This document shows, one piece after another, positions 7,568 through 15,845 of a stretch of 22,931 nt of DNA. Each line of letters begins with the position of its first letter. Positions within the stretch are counted from its first letter, which is position 1. The position numbers and the translations under genes are program-made. The stretch comes from VRUE01 sp040901495 (GTDB taxonomy: Bacteria > Actinomycetota > Thermoleophilia > Solirubrobacterales > 70-9): assembly GCA_040901495.1 (NCBI GenBank), contig JBBDYO010000052.1, forward strand, positions 1 through 22,931. The letters run 5' to 3'. The notes below the pieces were generated by a model, which searched no databases, was not told the origin of the DNA, and saw only the letters and a program-made list of their open reading frames with translations.

Positions 7568-8725
7568 TCAGGTTGTGTACTCGGCGTTGATGCGGACGTA
7601 CTCGTAACTCAGATCCGAAAACCAGACGTGGGCGCTGCTCTCTCCCCGATCGAGCCGCAAGCCGATCTGCGCCTCGGGGACCTCCTCGCCCAGCTCGGAC
7701 GCGTCGATCGAGTCGGCGCCGATCTCATCGAGGTCCTCGCCGGCCAGGGCCATGCCCGCCGCCTGGGCGATCCGGCCCCAGTTGGGATCGCGGCCGAACA
7801 GAGCGGTTTTGACGAGCGGGGAGTTCGCGATCGCCCGGGCGACACGCTCGGCCTCCTCGGTCGACGCGGCGCCATCCACCTGCACCTGCGCGATCCGGGC
7901 GGCGCCCTCACCGTCGCGAATGATCTCGAGCGCCAGCTGAAGCAGCACAGCGTCCAGCAGCCCCTCGGGCAGCGGCTTCCCCGACTCTCCGGTCGCCTGG
8001 AGCAGGACCGTGTCGTTGGTACTCATCTGCCCATCGACGGTGACCCGCTCAAAGGAAGCATCGACCGCGGAGCGCAGCGCGGCGTCGGGGTCCTCGACGA
8101 CCGCGTCGGTCTGCACGAAGCAGAGCATCGTCGCGAAGTTCGGCTGCATCATCCCGGCGCCCTTGGCCTGGGCCGAGAGGGTGACGCCACCGGCCTTCAG
8201 GGTGCAGCTCTTCGGCCAGCGGTCGGTGGTGAGGATCGCGTCGGAGAAGATGTTGCCTCCTGTCTCCGAGAGGGAGCCGGCGGCCTCGCCGATCCCGGCC
8301 AGCACCGCGTCGATCGGCAACGGCACCCCGATCACCCCGGTCTCGGCGACGGCGACGGCAGTTGGGTCGAGGCCGAGCTCGGCCCCCGCCCGCTCGCACA
8401 TCGCCCAGGCGTCGGCGAGCCCCTGCTCGCCGGTCTCGGCGTTGGCGTTACCGGCGTTGACGACCGCCGCCCGGACCGCTCCACGATCGATCCGGTCACG
8501 ACAGACCCGCACCGGCGCCGCCGCGGAGGCGTTGCGGGTCAGCAGCACCGAAGAGGAGACCTCCGGCGCGTCGCAGACCAGCAGGCCGACATCGGTCTTG
8601 CCGCCGCCCTTGAGGCCGCAGCTCGCGGCGCCGGCCCGAAAGCCCGACGCCAGCTGGGCGGAATCGAGCTCCTCGACCCCAGCCGGCGGCTCGACCCAGC
8701 GCGACCTGAAGAAGCCCTCGCTCAT
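7568..8725 (-). CDS. argJ: bifunctional ornithine acetyltransferase / N-acetylglutamate synthase
   Basis: Moves the acetyl group from acetylornithine to glutamate, recycling it through the pathway. 385 residues from the ATG at 8725, which has GGAG 8 nt upstream and matches the usual N-terminus; longer starts in this frame overlap argC and look unreal. The self-cleavage site is present: QPNFATMLC, with cleavage expected before Thr199 to give alpha and beta chains. NAGNANAETGEQG and GRDPNWGRI are family signatures. No separate argA-type synthase is visible, so the enzyme may supply acetylglutamate itself (inference). The start overlaps the stop of a 21-residue mini-ORF by ATGA. Confidence 0.96.
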   Translation of the reverse strand: MSEGFFRSRWVEPPAGVEELDSAQLASGFRAGAASCGLKGGGKTDVGLLVCDAPEVSSSVLLTRNASAAAPVRVCRDRIDRGAVRAAVVNAGNANAETGEQGLADAWAMCERAGAELGLDPTAVAVAETGVIGVPLPIDAVLAGIGEAAGSLSETGGNIFSDAILTTDRWPKSCTLKAGGVTLSAQAKGAGMMQPNFATMLCFVQTDAVVEDPDAALRSAVDASFERVTVDGQMSTNDTVLLQATGESGKPLPEGLLDAVLLQLALEIIRDGEGAARIAQVQVDGAASTEEAERVARAIANSPLVKTALFGRDPNWGRIAQAAGMALAGEDLDEIGADSIDASELGEEVPEAQIGLRLDRGESSAHVWFSDLSYEYVRINAEYTT

Positions 8726-8787
8726 GCGAGAGCTCCCTGCGACGACTTTAGGTCGCATAGCGATAGAAACTCGTCGCGGTTGCTCAT
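8722..8787 (-). CDS. 21-residue mini-ORF between argC and argJ
   Basis: An ATG at 8787 overlaps the argC stop (ATGA) and has GAGGGA a few bases upstream. The frame runs 21 codons (begins MSNRDEFLSLCDLK, ends QGALA) and its TGA overlaps the argJ ATG, again as ATGA. The mini-ORF therefore fills the argC-argJ gap exactly and would let ribosomes pass from argC to argJ. The peptide has no arginine run, so classical attenuation by arginine is unlikely. It may be a coupling device, a small functional peptide or a degraded gene. Confidence 0.45.
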   Translation of the reverse strand: MSNRDEFLSLCDLKSSQGALA

Positions 8788-9815
8788 AGGAGTCCCTCGG
8801 TCTCGTCCAAGCCAAGCATCAGGTTCAGGTTCTGCACCGCTTGGCCGGAGGCGCCCTTCCAGAGGTTGTCGAGCGCCGAGAAGGCGAGCACCCGGCCGCG
8901 CTCCTCGACCGTGACGTAGACCCGGCACTCGTTGGTGTCGCGGACGTCGCGAAGACCCGGCGGGCCGTCGACCATGTGCACGAACGGCTCGTCGGCGTAG
9001 CGCTCGGCGTAGAGCGCCTGCACCTCGTCCTTGGAGATCGGCTCGCTCGTCTGCGCGTAGCAGCTGGTCAGCTCGCCCTGGTCGAGCGGCAACAGGTGTG
9101 GGACGAAGGTGACCGGTGTGTCGTTCCCCAGCACCGCCAGCTCCTGCTCGATCTCGGGCCGGTGCCGGTGCCCCTCGGTCTTATAGGCGAAGGCGTTCTC
9201 GTCCATCGTCACGTAGTGCATCGCGTCGCCCCCGCCCCGCCCCGCGCCGGAGACGCCCTGCTTGGCGTCGATCACGACATCGGAAAGCAGGCCCTTCTCG
9301 GCCAGAGGGGCAAGCGCCAGGACGCTCGCCGTCGGATAGCAGCCCGGCGTCGCCACCAGCTCCGCCTCGCGCAGCTCGTCGCGGTAGAGCTCGGTGAGCC
9401 CGTAGACCGCGCCCTCCAGCAGCTCGGGGGCGCCGTGCTCTCCGTACCAGCGCTCATAGGTGGGGAGATCGCGCAGCCGGAAGTCCGCGGAGAGGTCGAC
9501 GACGAGCGCTCCCAGGCCCCGCAGCGCGGCGACGGTCGGAGCGGAGGCGCCGTGTGGGTAGGCGACGATCGCGGCATCGACGTCCTCGAGCGAGTCGAGG
9601 TCGAGCTCGGTCAGCTCCAGCGGCACCCGGTAGCGGGGGTAGAGGTCGCAGAGCCGAGTACCGGCGTCGCTGCGCGAGGTGATCGTGACCAGCTCGAGCC
9701 GGGGATGGCGCCAGACGATCTCAGCGGCGAGCGCTCCAGTGAAACCGGAGGCGCCGGCGACCAGGACCCGCGCGGCGGGATCGCCGTCAAGCGGTTGTGT
9801 CCGCGGGTCAGTCAC
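8784..9815 (-). CDS. argC: N-acetyl-gamma-glutamyl-phosphate reductase
   Basis: Reduces acetylglutamyl phosphate to the semialdehyde with NADPH; third step of arginine synthesis. 343 residues from GTG 9815. The nucleotide-binding motif GASGFTG lies near the start and the catalytic cysteine sits in ATPGCYPTA; the C-terminus ALDNLWKGASGQAVQNLNLM is typical. The GTG start is chosen because GGAGG is 8 nt upstream and the N-terminus then aligns with the family; upstream starts in the same frame fall in pheT. It overlaps the end of pheT by 8 nt (GTGACTGA), and its own stop overlaps the 21-residue mini-ORF. The pheT-argC junction is coupled, so arginine genes are probably read from the phe transcript. 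Confidence 0.96.
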   Translation of the reverse strand: MTDPRTQPLDGDPAARVLVAGASGFTGALAAEIVWRHPRLELVTITSRSDAGTRLCDLYPRYRVPLELTELDLDSLEDVDAAIVAYPHGASAPTVAALRGLGALVVDLSADFRLRDLPTYERWYGEHGAPELLEGAVYGLTELYRDELREAELVATPGCYPTASVLALAPLAEKGLLSDVVIDAKQGVSGAGRGGGDAMHYVTMDENAFAYKTEGHRHRPEIEQELAVLGNDTPVTFVPHLLPLDQGELTSCYAQTSEPISKDEVQALYAERYADEPFVHMVDGPPGLRDVRDTNECRVYVTVEERGRVLAFSALDNLWKGASGQAVQNLNLMLGLDETEGLL

Positions 9816-12264
9816 GGATCGACCCTCCGATCCCCTCGAGCGCGGCGACGATCGCGCCTCGGAGCTCGGCGACCTCCTCGTCGGTGAGGGTGCGGTCGGC
9901 GGCCCGGAACTCCAGCCGCAGCGCGAGGCTCTTGCGGTCGGCGCCGACCTGCTCGCCGGTGTACTGGTCGAAGACCTCCGCCGAGCGCAGCAGCGCACCG
10001 CCTCCGGCCAGCACCGCCTCGCGGACCCGCGCGGCAGGCACCTCCTCGGGCACGACCACGGCGAGGTCCTGGAAGACGGCGGGGAAGGTCGTCACGTCGG
10101 CGAAGGCCTCCTCGCCCGCGGAGGCGGCAGCGACCAGCGGGGCCAGATCGACCTCGAAGCCGGCGGCGGCGTCGAGGTCCCATGCCCGGCATACAGATGG
10201 GTGCAGCTCGCCGACCCAGCCGATCGGGCTTCCGTCGATGCTCACGCTCGCCGACCGGCCGGGGTGCAGGAACGGCTCCTCCTGGGCCTCAAAGGCGAGC
10301 TCAACGCCAAGCCGTGCCGCCAAGCCCTCGAGGACGCCCTTCAGCTCGAAGAAGTCCGCGGGCTCACCACCACCGCGCCAAGCCTTGCCCACCAGCGGCC
10401 CCACCGCGAGGCAGCCAAGCCGGTGGGGCTCGGTGACCGGCGCCGGCCTCTCACCCGGGAAACCCCCGCCCAGCGGGCCATCGCCGGGAGTGGCCCCGGG
10501 CAAGTAGACGCGGCCCGACTCGAACAGCGCGATGCGCTCGGCGTCGCGCGCCAGGTTGCCCCGGGCGACGTCGAGCAGCGATCCGAGCAGGGTCGTGCGC
10601 ATCACCGACTGCTCCACCGAAAGTGGGTTGGAGATCGCCACGCCTCCGGAGCGGGGGTCGTCCTCGGGAATCCGCAGGAGAGCGGCCTGGTCGGGACCGG
10701 TGAAGCTCCAGCCGACGACTTCGTCGAAGCCGAGGTCGCGCATCGCGTCCTCGAGGCGACGGCGAAGCCTCTGCTCGCGGGTCAGCCCGCCGACCTGGCC
10801 GGCGGAGCCCGGCAGTGTCGAGGGCAGGTGCTCGTCCAAGCCGTGGACGCGCGCCACCTCCTCGATCACGTCGACCTCGCGCGTCACGTCGTAGTGGCGA
10901 TCGGCGGGCACCTCGACCACCAGGTCGTCGCCATCGACATCGACCCCGAAGCCGAGCCGCTCCAGGTAGGTGATTTGGTCCGCCTGCTCGATCCGCATCC
11001 CTAGCAGGCCCTCGACCTGTCCGGCGCGCAGCCGGATGCTCGGCGGGGATGGAGCCTCGGCGGCAACGTCGATCGTGCCGGGGACGAGCCTCGCGCCACA
11101 CAGCTCGACCATCAGCCCTGAGGCGATCCGCTGGGCCCGCAGGCAGAGGTCCGGATGAAGCTGTTTCTCGAAGCGCGAAGACGCTTCCGAGCGCAAGCCA
11201 AGCTGGCGGGATGTGCGCAGGATGTTCGTGCCGTTCCAGTTGGCGACCTCGAGCAGGACCCGGGTCGTCCCCTCGGATACCTCCGAGCTCTGACCGCCCA
11301 TGATTCCGGCGATCCCGGAAGGCCCGTTCTGGTCGCAGACCAGCACCGTCTCCGGGTCGAGCTCGCGCTCAACCCCGTCGAGGGTCGTCATCTTCTCGCC
11401 CTTCGCCGCGGTGCGGACGGTCAGCGCACCGTCGGGGACCTTGTCGAGGTCAAAGGCGTGCAACGGCTGCGCGGTCAGCAGCATCACGTAGTTGGTGATG
11501 TCGACGACGTTGTTGATCGGCCGCTGGCCCGCCCCGGTCAGCCGTGCCTGTAGCCAGGTCGGCGAGGGGCCGATCGTCACGTCGGTGAAGATACGCGCCG
11601 TGAAGCGCGGGCAGAGGTCGGGGACCTCAACCGCCACCGAGGCGAAGTCCCCTACCTCGCCGTCACCCTCAGCCGGCGCGTCCTCAGCCCACGGCTCGGG
11701 GCCGAGCGGCGCCGCGGTGATCGCGTGCACCTCGCGCGCCACGCCGTAGAGGCCGAAGCAATCGATCCGGTTCGGCGTCAGCTCCAATTCGAGCACGGGC
11801 TCGGCAATCGGCAGCACCTCGGCCAGCGCCTGACCCGGCGCGGCCCCGTCGTCGAGCACGAGGATGCCGTCGGCGCCCTCGCCGATCTCCAGCTCCGCGG
11901 CGGAGAGGATCATCCCGCCGGACTCGACGCCGCGCAGCTTCGCCTTGCCCAGCTTCTGCCCGCCCGGCATCGTCGCCCCGGGCAGCGCAACGGGCACCGT
12001 CTGGCCGGCGGCGACGTTGGGCGCGCCGCAGACGATCGTCCGCTCGCCGTCGCCGGTGTCGACCGTGCAGACCCGGAGCCGGTCGGCGTCGGGGTGCGGC
12101 TCGGCCGCGAGAACCTTGCCGACCACAAAGCTCTCGGTGGACGGCGGGCCGACGGTCCCCACACGCTCGACCTCGGTCCCGGTCATCGCCAGCCGCTCGG
12201 CCAGCTCCGCCGGGTCGATGCCGGGGTCGCAGTACTCGCGCAGCCATGAGTACGGAACCCTCAT
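9808..12264 (-). CDS. pheT: phenylalanine--tRNA ligase beta subunit
   Basis: Beta chain of the (alpha-beta)2 PheRS that charges tRNA-Phe; 818 residues, normal size. In order: an N-terminal OB-type tRNA-binding domain (about residues 40-147, HPDADRLRVCTVDTG), the B3/B4 editing region (DITNYVMLLTAQPLHAFDLDK), B5 (about 400-470), the catalytic-like core, and the FDX-ACB anticodon-binding domain at the end (about 725-818, FPAVFQDLAVVV to LRGAIVAALE). The ATG overlaps the pheS stop by 4 nt, with GGAG inside pheS as ribosome binding site. The last 8 bases are shared with argC. Confidence 0.97.
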   Translation of the reverse strand: MRVPYSWLREYCDPGIDPAELAERLAMTGTEVERVGTVGPPSTESFVVGKVLAAEPHPDADRLRVCTVDTGDGERTIVCGAPNVAAGQTVPVALPGATMPGGQKLGKAKLRGVESGGMILSAAELEIGEGADGILVLDDGAAPGQALAEVLPIAEPVLELELTPNRIDCFGLYGVAREVHAITAAPLGPEPWAEDAPAEGDGEVGDFASVAVEVPDLCPRFTARIFTDVTIGPSPTWLQARLTGAGQRPINNVVDITNYVMLLTAQPLHAFDLDKVPDGALTVRTAAKGEKMTTLDGVERELDPETVLVCDQNGPSGIAGIMGGQSSEVSEGTTRVLLEVANWNGTNILRTSRQLGLRSEASSRFEKQLHPDLCLRAQRIASGLMVELCGARLVPGTIDVAAEAPSPPSIRLRAGQVEGLLGMRIEQADQITYLERLGFGVDVDGDDLVVEVPADRHYDVTREVDVIEEVARVHGLDEHLPSTLPGSAGQVGGLTREQRLRRRLEDAMRDLGFDEVVGWSFTGPDQAALLRIPEDDPRSGGVAISNPLSVEQSVMRTTLLGSLLDVARGNLARDAERIALFESGRVYLPGATPGDGPLGGGFPGERPAPVTEPHRLGCLAVGPLVGKAWRGGGEPADFFELKGVLEGLAARLGVELAFEAQEEPFLHPGRSASVSIDGSPIGWVGELHPSVCRAWDLDAAAGFEVDLAPLVAAASAGEEAFADVTTFPAVFQDLAVVVPEEVPAARVREAVLAGGGALLRSAEVFDQYTGEQVGADRKSLALRLEFRAADRTLTDEEVAELRGAIVAALEGIGGSIRD

Positions 12265-13319
12265 GAGAACTGCTCCAGCACCCGCACGTCGTTGTCGAAG
12301 AAGCGCCGCAGGTCGGGGACCCCGTGACGGAGCATCGCGATCCGCTCGACCCCCATCCCGAAGGCAAAGCCCTGCACCTTTTCGGGGTCATAACCGTTGG
12401 CCTCGACAAAGCCGAGCACGTTGGGGTCGACCATTCCGGCGCCCCCGACCTCGATCCAGCCGATGCCCTTGCAGAGGTTGCAGCGCTCGCCGCCGCTCAG
12501 CTTCCCAGTGCCCTCGCACTGGAAGCAGGAGACGTCGAACTCGACGCTCGGCTCGGTGAAGGGGAAGAAATGCGGCCGCATCCGCGCCTCGCGGCTCTCA
12601 CCGAAGATCGCCTTGAGCATCTCCGCCAGGGTCCCCTGGAGGTCGGCGAGCGTGATTCCCTCGCCGATCGCCAGGCCCTCGACCTGGTGAAACATCGGGC
12701 TGTGGGTGGCATCGGAGTCACGCCGGTAGACCTTGCCCGGCATGATCACGAAGATCGGCGGCGGCTGGGTCTCCATCCCCCGGACCTGCACCGGCGAGGT
12801 GTGCGTGCGCAGCAGCACCTCGGGGTCCGACTGCACATAGAAGGTGTCCTGGAGCATCCGCGCCGGGTGGCCGGGCGGGTGATTGAGCGCCGTGAAGTTG
12901 TAGTAGTCGTGCTCGACCTCGGGGCCCTCGATCACCCTGTAGCCGAGACCGGTCATCACGTCCTCGATCTGCCGCGTGGTGCGGGTGATCAGGTGAAGGT
13001 GCCCGGCGGGACGCGCGGGGGCGCCGGGGAGCGTGACGTCAACCCGATCGCCAGCGAGCTGACCCTCGAGCTCGGCGGCCCCCAGCTCATCGAGGCGCCG
13101 CTCGAGCAGCGCCTCGAGCTCCTTCTGCGCCCGGTTGGCGCCGCCGCCGACCTTGCCCCGTTCCTCCTGCGGCAGGTCGGCGATACCCCTAAGGATCCCG
13201 GTCAGCTCCGCTTTGCGACCGAGGAAGCGGACCCGCAGCTCCTCCAACTCGGCGCTGTCGCTCGCGGCGCCGATCGTGGCCTCAGCCTCGCTCTTGATCG
13301 CTTCGATCCGCTCAAGCAT
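12261..13319 (-). CDS. pheS: phenylalanine--tRNA ligase alpha subunit
   Basis: Catalytic alpha chain of PheRS, 352 residues. An N-terminal coiled-coil (about 1-85) is followed by the class II core: RTHTSPVQVR (171-180), PGKVYRRDSDATHSPMFHQ (194-212) and motif 3, GMGVERIAML (321-330). Between them is a four-cysteine ribbon (Cys265, 268, 280, 283; CFQC...CNLC then KGIGWIE), common in this family though often with a shorter loop. The ATG at 13319 has GGGAGG 9 nt upstream and overlaps the end of the methyltransferase gene by 8 nt. No Phe-rich leader peptide like E. coli PheM is seen. Confidence 0.97.
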   Translation of the reverse strand: MLERIEAIKSEAEATIGAASDSAELEELRVRFLGRKAELTGILRGIADLPQEERGKVGGGANRAQKELEALLERRLDELGAAELEGQLAGDRVDVTLPGAPARPAGHLHLITRTTRQIEDVMTGLGYRVIEGPEVEHDYYNFTALNHPPGHPARMLQDTFYVQSDPEVLLRTHTSPVQVRGMETQPPPIFVIMPGKVYRRDSDATHSPMFHQVEGLAIGEGITLADLQGTLAEMLKAIFGESREARMRPHFFPFTEPSVEFDVSCFQCEGTGKLSGGERCNLCKGIGWIEVGGAGMVDPNVLGFVEANGYDPEKVQGFAFGMGVERIAMLRHGVPDLRRFFDNDVRVLEQFS

Positions 13320-14031
13320 CCGGCTGGGCCTCCCGCATGTCGCGCGACGATATCCGCTCGCACGCTATGGCCGCCGCGGCGGCCACGTTGAGCGACTCCG
13401 CGCCGCCCGGGCACAGGGGAATCGTCACCTTGAAATCGCACTCGGCCAGCACCTCGTCGGGGAGGCCCTCCCGCTCCGCCCCGAGGCAGAGCGTCGCCGC
13501 TGTGCACAGCGCGTCCAGCCCCTCTCCCCCGTGGGCGACCAGCGCCGCCCGCGGCTGCGGAGTGGCGTCGATCCCCGCCCGCACCAGCGGCTGACCGAAG
13601 ATCGAGCCCATCGTCGCCCGCGCTGCCTTCGGCGAGTGTGGGTCGGCACAGCCGGGGCCGATGACGACGCTGCCGCCAACCAGCGCATGGGCCGTCCGCA
13701 CGATCGCGCCGACGTTGCCCGGATCGGCAACGCCATGGAGGTACACGCAGACCGGCTCGGGGGAGTCGGCCCACTGCCGCGGCCAGACGGCGATCGCCCG
13801 CGTGCCCGAGCCGAGGGTGGAGACGTCGGCGAGCAGCTCCGGCTCCACCTCCTCACCGCCAAGCCCACTTCCGCCCGCGGACAGCACGAAGCGAGGCTCA
13901 GCGCCGGCAGCGAGGCCGGCCTCGAGCAGGTCCTCGCCCTCGGTCACGAACAGCCCCTCGCGCTCGCGGTGCTTTGGATCGCGCAGCTTGCGGACCTGCT
14001 TCAGCTTCTCGTTGTGGGGGCTGGAAATCAT
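13312..14031 (-). CDS. SpoU/TrmH-family RNA 2'-O-methyltransferase
   Basis: SAM-dependent methyltransferase of the knotted SPOUT fold, 239 residues from ATG 14031. The three family motifs are present: GNVGAIVRTA (motif 1), LGAEREGL (motif 2) and IPLCPGGAESLNVAAAAAI (motif 3). The N-terminal part (SSPHNEKLKQVRKLRDPKHREREGLFVTEG) is the substrate-binding domain of the rRNA branch. In mycobacteria the gene at this position, between rplT and pheS, is annotated tsnR; whether the target is 23S rRNA or tRNA cannot be read from sequence. It is coupled to pheS by an 8-nt overlap. Starts further upstream in the frame would cross the terminator hairpin, so I reject them. A 9-codon mini-ORF overlaps its start. 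Confidence 0.93.
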   Translation of the reverse strand: MISSPHNEKLKQVRKLRDPKHREREGLFVTEGEDLLEAGLAAGAEPRFVLSAGGSGLGGEEVEPELLADVSTLGSGTRAIAVWPRQWADSPEPVCVYLHGVADPGNVGAIVRTAHALVGGSVVIGPGCADPHSPKAARATMGSIFGQPLVRAGIDATPQPRAALVAHGGEGLDALCTAATLCLGAEREGLPDEVLAECDFKVTIPLCPGGAESLNVAAAAAIACERISSRDMREAQPDA

Positions 14032-14057
14032 CGTTGTTCTTTCTGGGTCGGTCGCAT
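14028..14057 (-). CDS. 9-codon mini-ORF ahead of the RNA methyltransferase gene
   Basis: ATG at 14057 with AGGAG only 3 nt upstream, encoding MRPTQKEQR and stopping in an ATGA overlap with the methyltransferase start. It lies directly behind the terminator hairpin. No Phe codons, so not a PheM-like attenuator. It may simply carry the ribosome binding site for the next gene. Confidence 0.3.
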   Translation of the reverse strand: MRPTQKEQR

Positions 14058-14071
14058 CTTCTCCTGGAACG

Positions 14072-14098
14072 AAAAAGCGGGCCGTAAAGACGGCCCGC
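14072..14098 (-). terminator. intrinsic terminator or attenuator after rplT
   Basis: Perfect 9-bp stem GCGGGCCGT/ACGGCCCGC with loop CTTT (minus strand), followed by TTTTTC. It lies 26 nt after the rplT stop. Because only a few bases separate its T-run from the ribosome binding site of the next ORF, no promoter fits in between; downstream phe-arg genes must rely on read-through or on a promoter upstream of the hairpin. Confidence 0.8.
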
Positions 14099-14124
14099 CC
14101 GGGAAAGTGGAGTGTTGGCTGCAA

Positions 14125-14484
14125 CTAGGCGGCCGCACCCTCCCGGGCTAGCTCAACAAATCGGCGGAACGCATCGCGATCGCTGACCGCGATCTCGGCG
14201 AGCATCTTGCGGTTGACCTCGACTTCGGCCTTGCTGAGGCCATGGATCAGTTCCGAGTAGCTCATGCCCTCGAGCCGCGCGGCGGCATTGATCCTGGTGA
14301 TCCAGAGACGCCGGAAATCCCGCTTGCGGTTGCGCCGGTCACGGTATGCGTACATCCCGGACCGCTGCACCTGCTCTTTGGCGAAACGGTAGGAGGAGTG
14401 CTTGCGGCCGAAGTAGCCCTTCGCTTCCTTCAGCACTTTGCGCCGCTTCTTGCGAGCGGGAACTGACCGCTTGACCCGGCTCAT
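14125..14484 (-). CDS. rplT: 50S ribosomal protein L20
   Basis: Early-assembly 23S rRNA-binding protein, 119 residues, standard size. The N-terminal basic extension (SRVKRSVPARKKRRKVLKEAKGY) and the globular domain (DFRRLWITRINAAARLEGMSYSELIHGL) are unmistakable. The ATG has GGAGG 7 nt upstream inside rpmI and overlaps the rpmI stop by 4 nt. In other bacteria L20 represses its own operon through the infC/rpmI leader; here infC is separated, so that control would have to act on rpmI-rplT alone or on two sites. Confidence 0.98.
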   Translation of the reverse strand: MSRVKRSVPARKKRRKVLKEAKGYFGRKHSSYRFAKEQVQRSGMYAYRDRRNRKRDFRRLWITRINAAARLEGMSYSELIHGLSKAEVEVNRKMLAEIAVSDRDAFRRFVELAREGAAA

Positions 14485-14681
14485 TTTCCGCCTCCGAGCA
14501 GCCTGCGGACCCGCTTTTCGTCGGCCTTGGCGATCTCCACGGGCCGCGCCATCCGCCGCTTACGCTTCGGCGACTTTTTCTCGAGGATGTGGCTCGAGTA
14601 AGCGCGCCGTCCGCGCAGCTTGCCCTTGGCGGTTTTGCGAAACCGCTTCTTGGCGCCTGAGTGGGTCTTCATCTTCGGCAT
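14481..14681 (-). CDS. rpmI: 50S ribosomal protein L35
   Basis: 66 residues, very basic, with the canonical start MPKMKTHSGAKKRF and a typical C-terminus. Coupled to rplT by an ATGA overlap. The start has no recognisable ribosome binding site; only 75 bp separate it from the divergent wecB start, so a promoter must lie there or within wecB on the opposite strand. Its usual upstream partner infC is 2.2 kb away. The longer frame running upstream through wecB is a shadow. Confidence 0.97.
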   Translation of the reverse strand: MPKMKTHSGAKKRFRKTAKGKLRGRRAYSSHILEKKSPKRKRRMARPVEIAKADEKRVRRLLGGGK

Positions 14682-14756
14682 CGGGACGGGTATTGAAGCA
14701 GACAACCGCCGGTGCTCGTCGGAGGCGGCGGGCGGCGCAGGTACGCTGCCGCCCAG

Positions 14757-15845
14757 ATGCGGATCGTCTACGTGATCGGGACCCGGCCGAACTTCGTCAA
14801 GACCGCGCCGGTGATCTCCGCCCTGCGGGAGCGGCTCCCGGAGGGACGGCACACGATCGTCCACACCGGGCAGCACTACGACCGCCTGATGTCTGAGGTC
14901 TTTCTGGAGGAGCTGGGGGTGCCTGCCCCCGACCACATGCTCGAGGTCGGCTCCGGCAGCCACGCCGCGCAGACCGCACGGGTGATGGAGCGGCTGGAGC
15001 CGGTGCTGGAAGCCGAGCGCCCCGACTTGGTGATGGTGCCCGGCGACGTCAACTCGACGCTGGCGACGGCCCTGACCGCGGCCAAGATGGAGATCCCCGT
15101 CGGCCACATCGAGTCCGGCCTGCGCAGCTTCGACCGCACGATGCCCGAGGAGATCAACCGGATCGTCGCCGACGAGCTCTCCGAGCACCTCTTCCTGCAC
15201 AGCGACGAGGCGATCGAGAACCTGCGCGCCGAGGGCATCCCCGACGAGCGGATGCACTTCGTCGGCAACACGATGATCGACACGCTCGTTGCCCTCGAGG
15301 AGCGCTTCCGGGACGCGGGGACGGCGACAAAGCTCGGAGTCGAGCCGAGCGAGTTCGCCCTCGTGACCCTGCACCGCCCCGCCCTGGTCGACGGCCCGCT
15401 GCTGCCCGAAACGGTGAAGCAGCTGGCGACCCTCGCTGCGGAGATGCCGGTCGTCTTCCCGGTCCACCCGCGGACCCGCAAGATGATGGAGGAGGTCGAG
15501 TCAGACCACCCCGGCCTGCTGCTCTCCGAGCCGCTCGGCTACATCGACTTCCTCTCGCTGCTGGCCGACGCCGGCGCGGTGCTCACCGACTCGGGCGGCA
15601 TCCAGGAGGAGACGACCTACCTCGGCATCCCCTGCTTCACCTTGCGCGACAACACGGAGCGACCGGTGACGATCCGCGCCGGCACCAACACGCTGCTCGG
15701 CCTGGACCCGGCCGCGATCGCTGGGATCCCCGCCGCGCTGGCCGAGCGTCCGGTCGAGCGCCCCGAGCCGCCTCCCCTCTGGGACGGCAACGCCGCGTCG
15801 CGGATCGCCGACGTGGTAGCCACGCCTGTGGCGCAAAAGGACTAG
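14757..15845 (+). CDS. wecB: UDP-N-acetylglucosamine 2-epimerase (non-hydrolysing)
   Basis: Interconverts UDP-GlcNAc and UDP-ManNAc for surface polysaccharide or teichoic-acid-type polymers; cytoplasmic. 362 residues from ATG 14757. Signatures: GTRPNFVK (8-15), HTGQHYD (36-42), PGDVNST (95-101), HIESGLRS (117-124), PEEINR (130-135) and later LTDSGGIQEE. The only plus-strand gene I can support. No ribosome binding site is visible; TACGCT sits 10 nt before the ATG, which could be a -10 for a leaderless message, but I see no -35. It lies inverted between the infC-side gene and rpmI, an unusual place, with no other polysaccharide genes around. Its stop codon overlaps the convergent lipoprotein gene within a CTAG. 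Confidence 0.95.
   Translation: MRIVYVIGTRPNFVKTAPVISALRERLPEGRHTIVHTGQHYDRLMSEVFLEELGVPAPDHMLEVGSGSHAAQTARVMERLEPVLEAERPDLVMVPGDVNSTLATALTAAKMEIPVGHIESGLRSFDRTMPEEINRIVADELSEHLFLHSDEAIENLRAEGIPDERMHFVGNTMIDTLVALEERFRDAGTATKLGVEPSEFALVTLHRPALVDGPLLPETVKQLATLAAEMPVVFPVHPRTRKMMEEVESDHPGLLLSEPLGYIDFLSLLADAGAVLTDSGGIQEETTYLGIPCFTLRDNTERPVTIRAGTNTLLGLDPAAIAGIPAALAERPVERPEPPPLWDGNAASRIADVVATPVAQKD

Noticed and set aside
9816..9998. Longer argC start inside pheT
   Set aside because: The added Arg/Ser-rich residues are a pheT shadow; GTG 9815 has a good ribosome binding site and places GASGFTG where the family has it.
13312..14125. PheM-like leader peptide controlling pheST
   Set aside because: No Phe-rich short ORF lies before pheS or the methyltransferase gene; the mini-ORF found there has no Phe codon.
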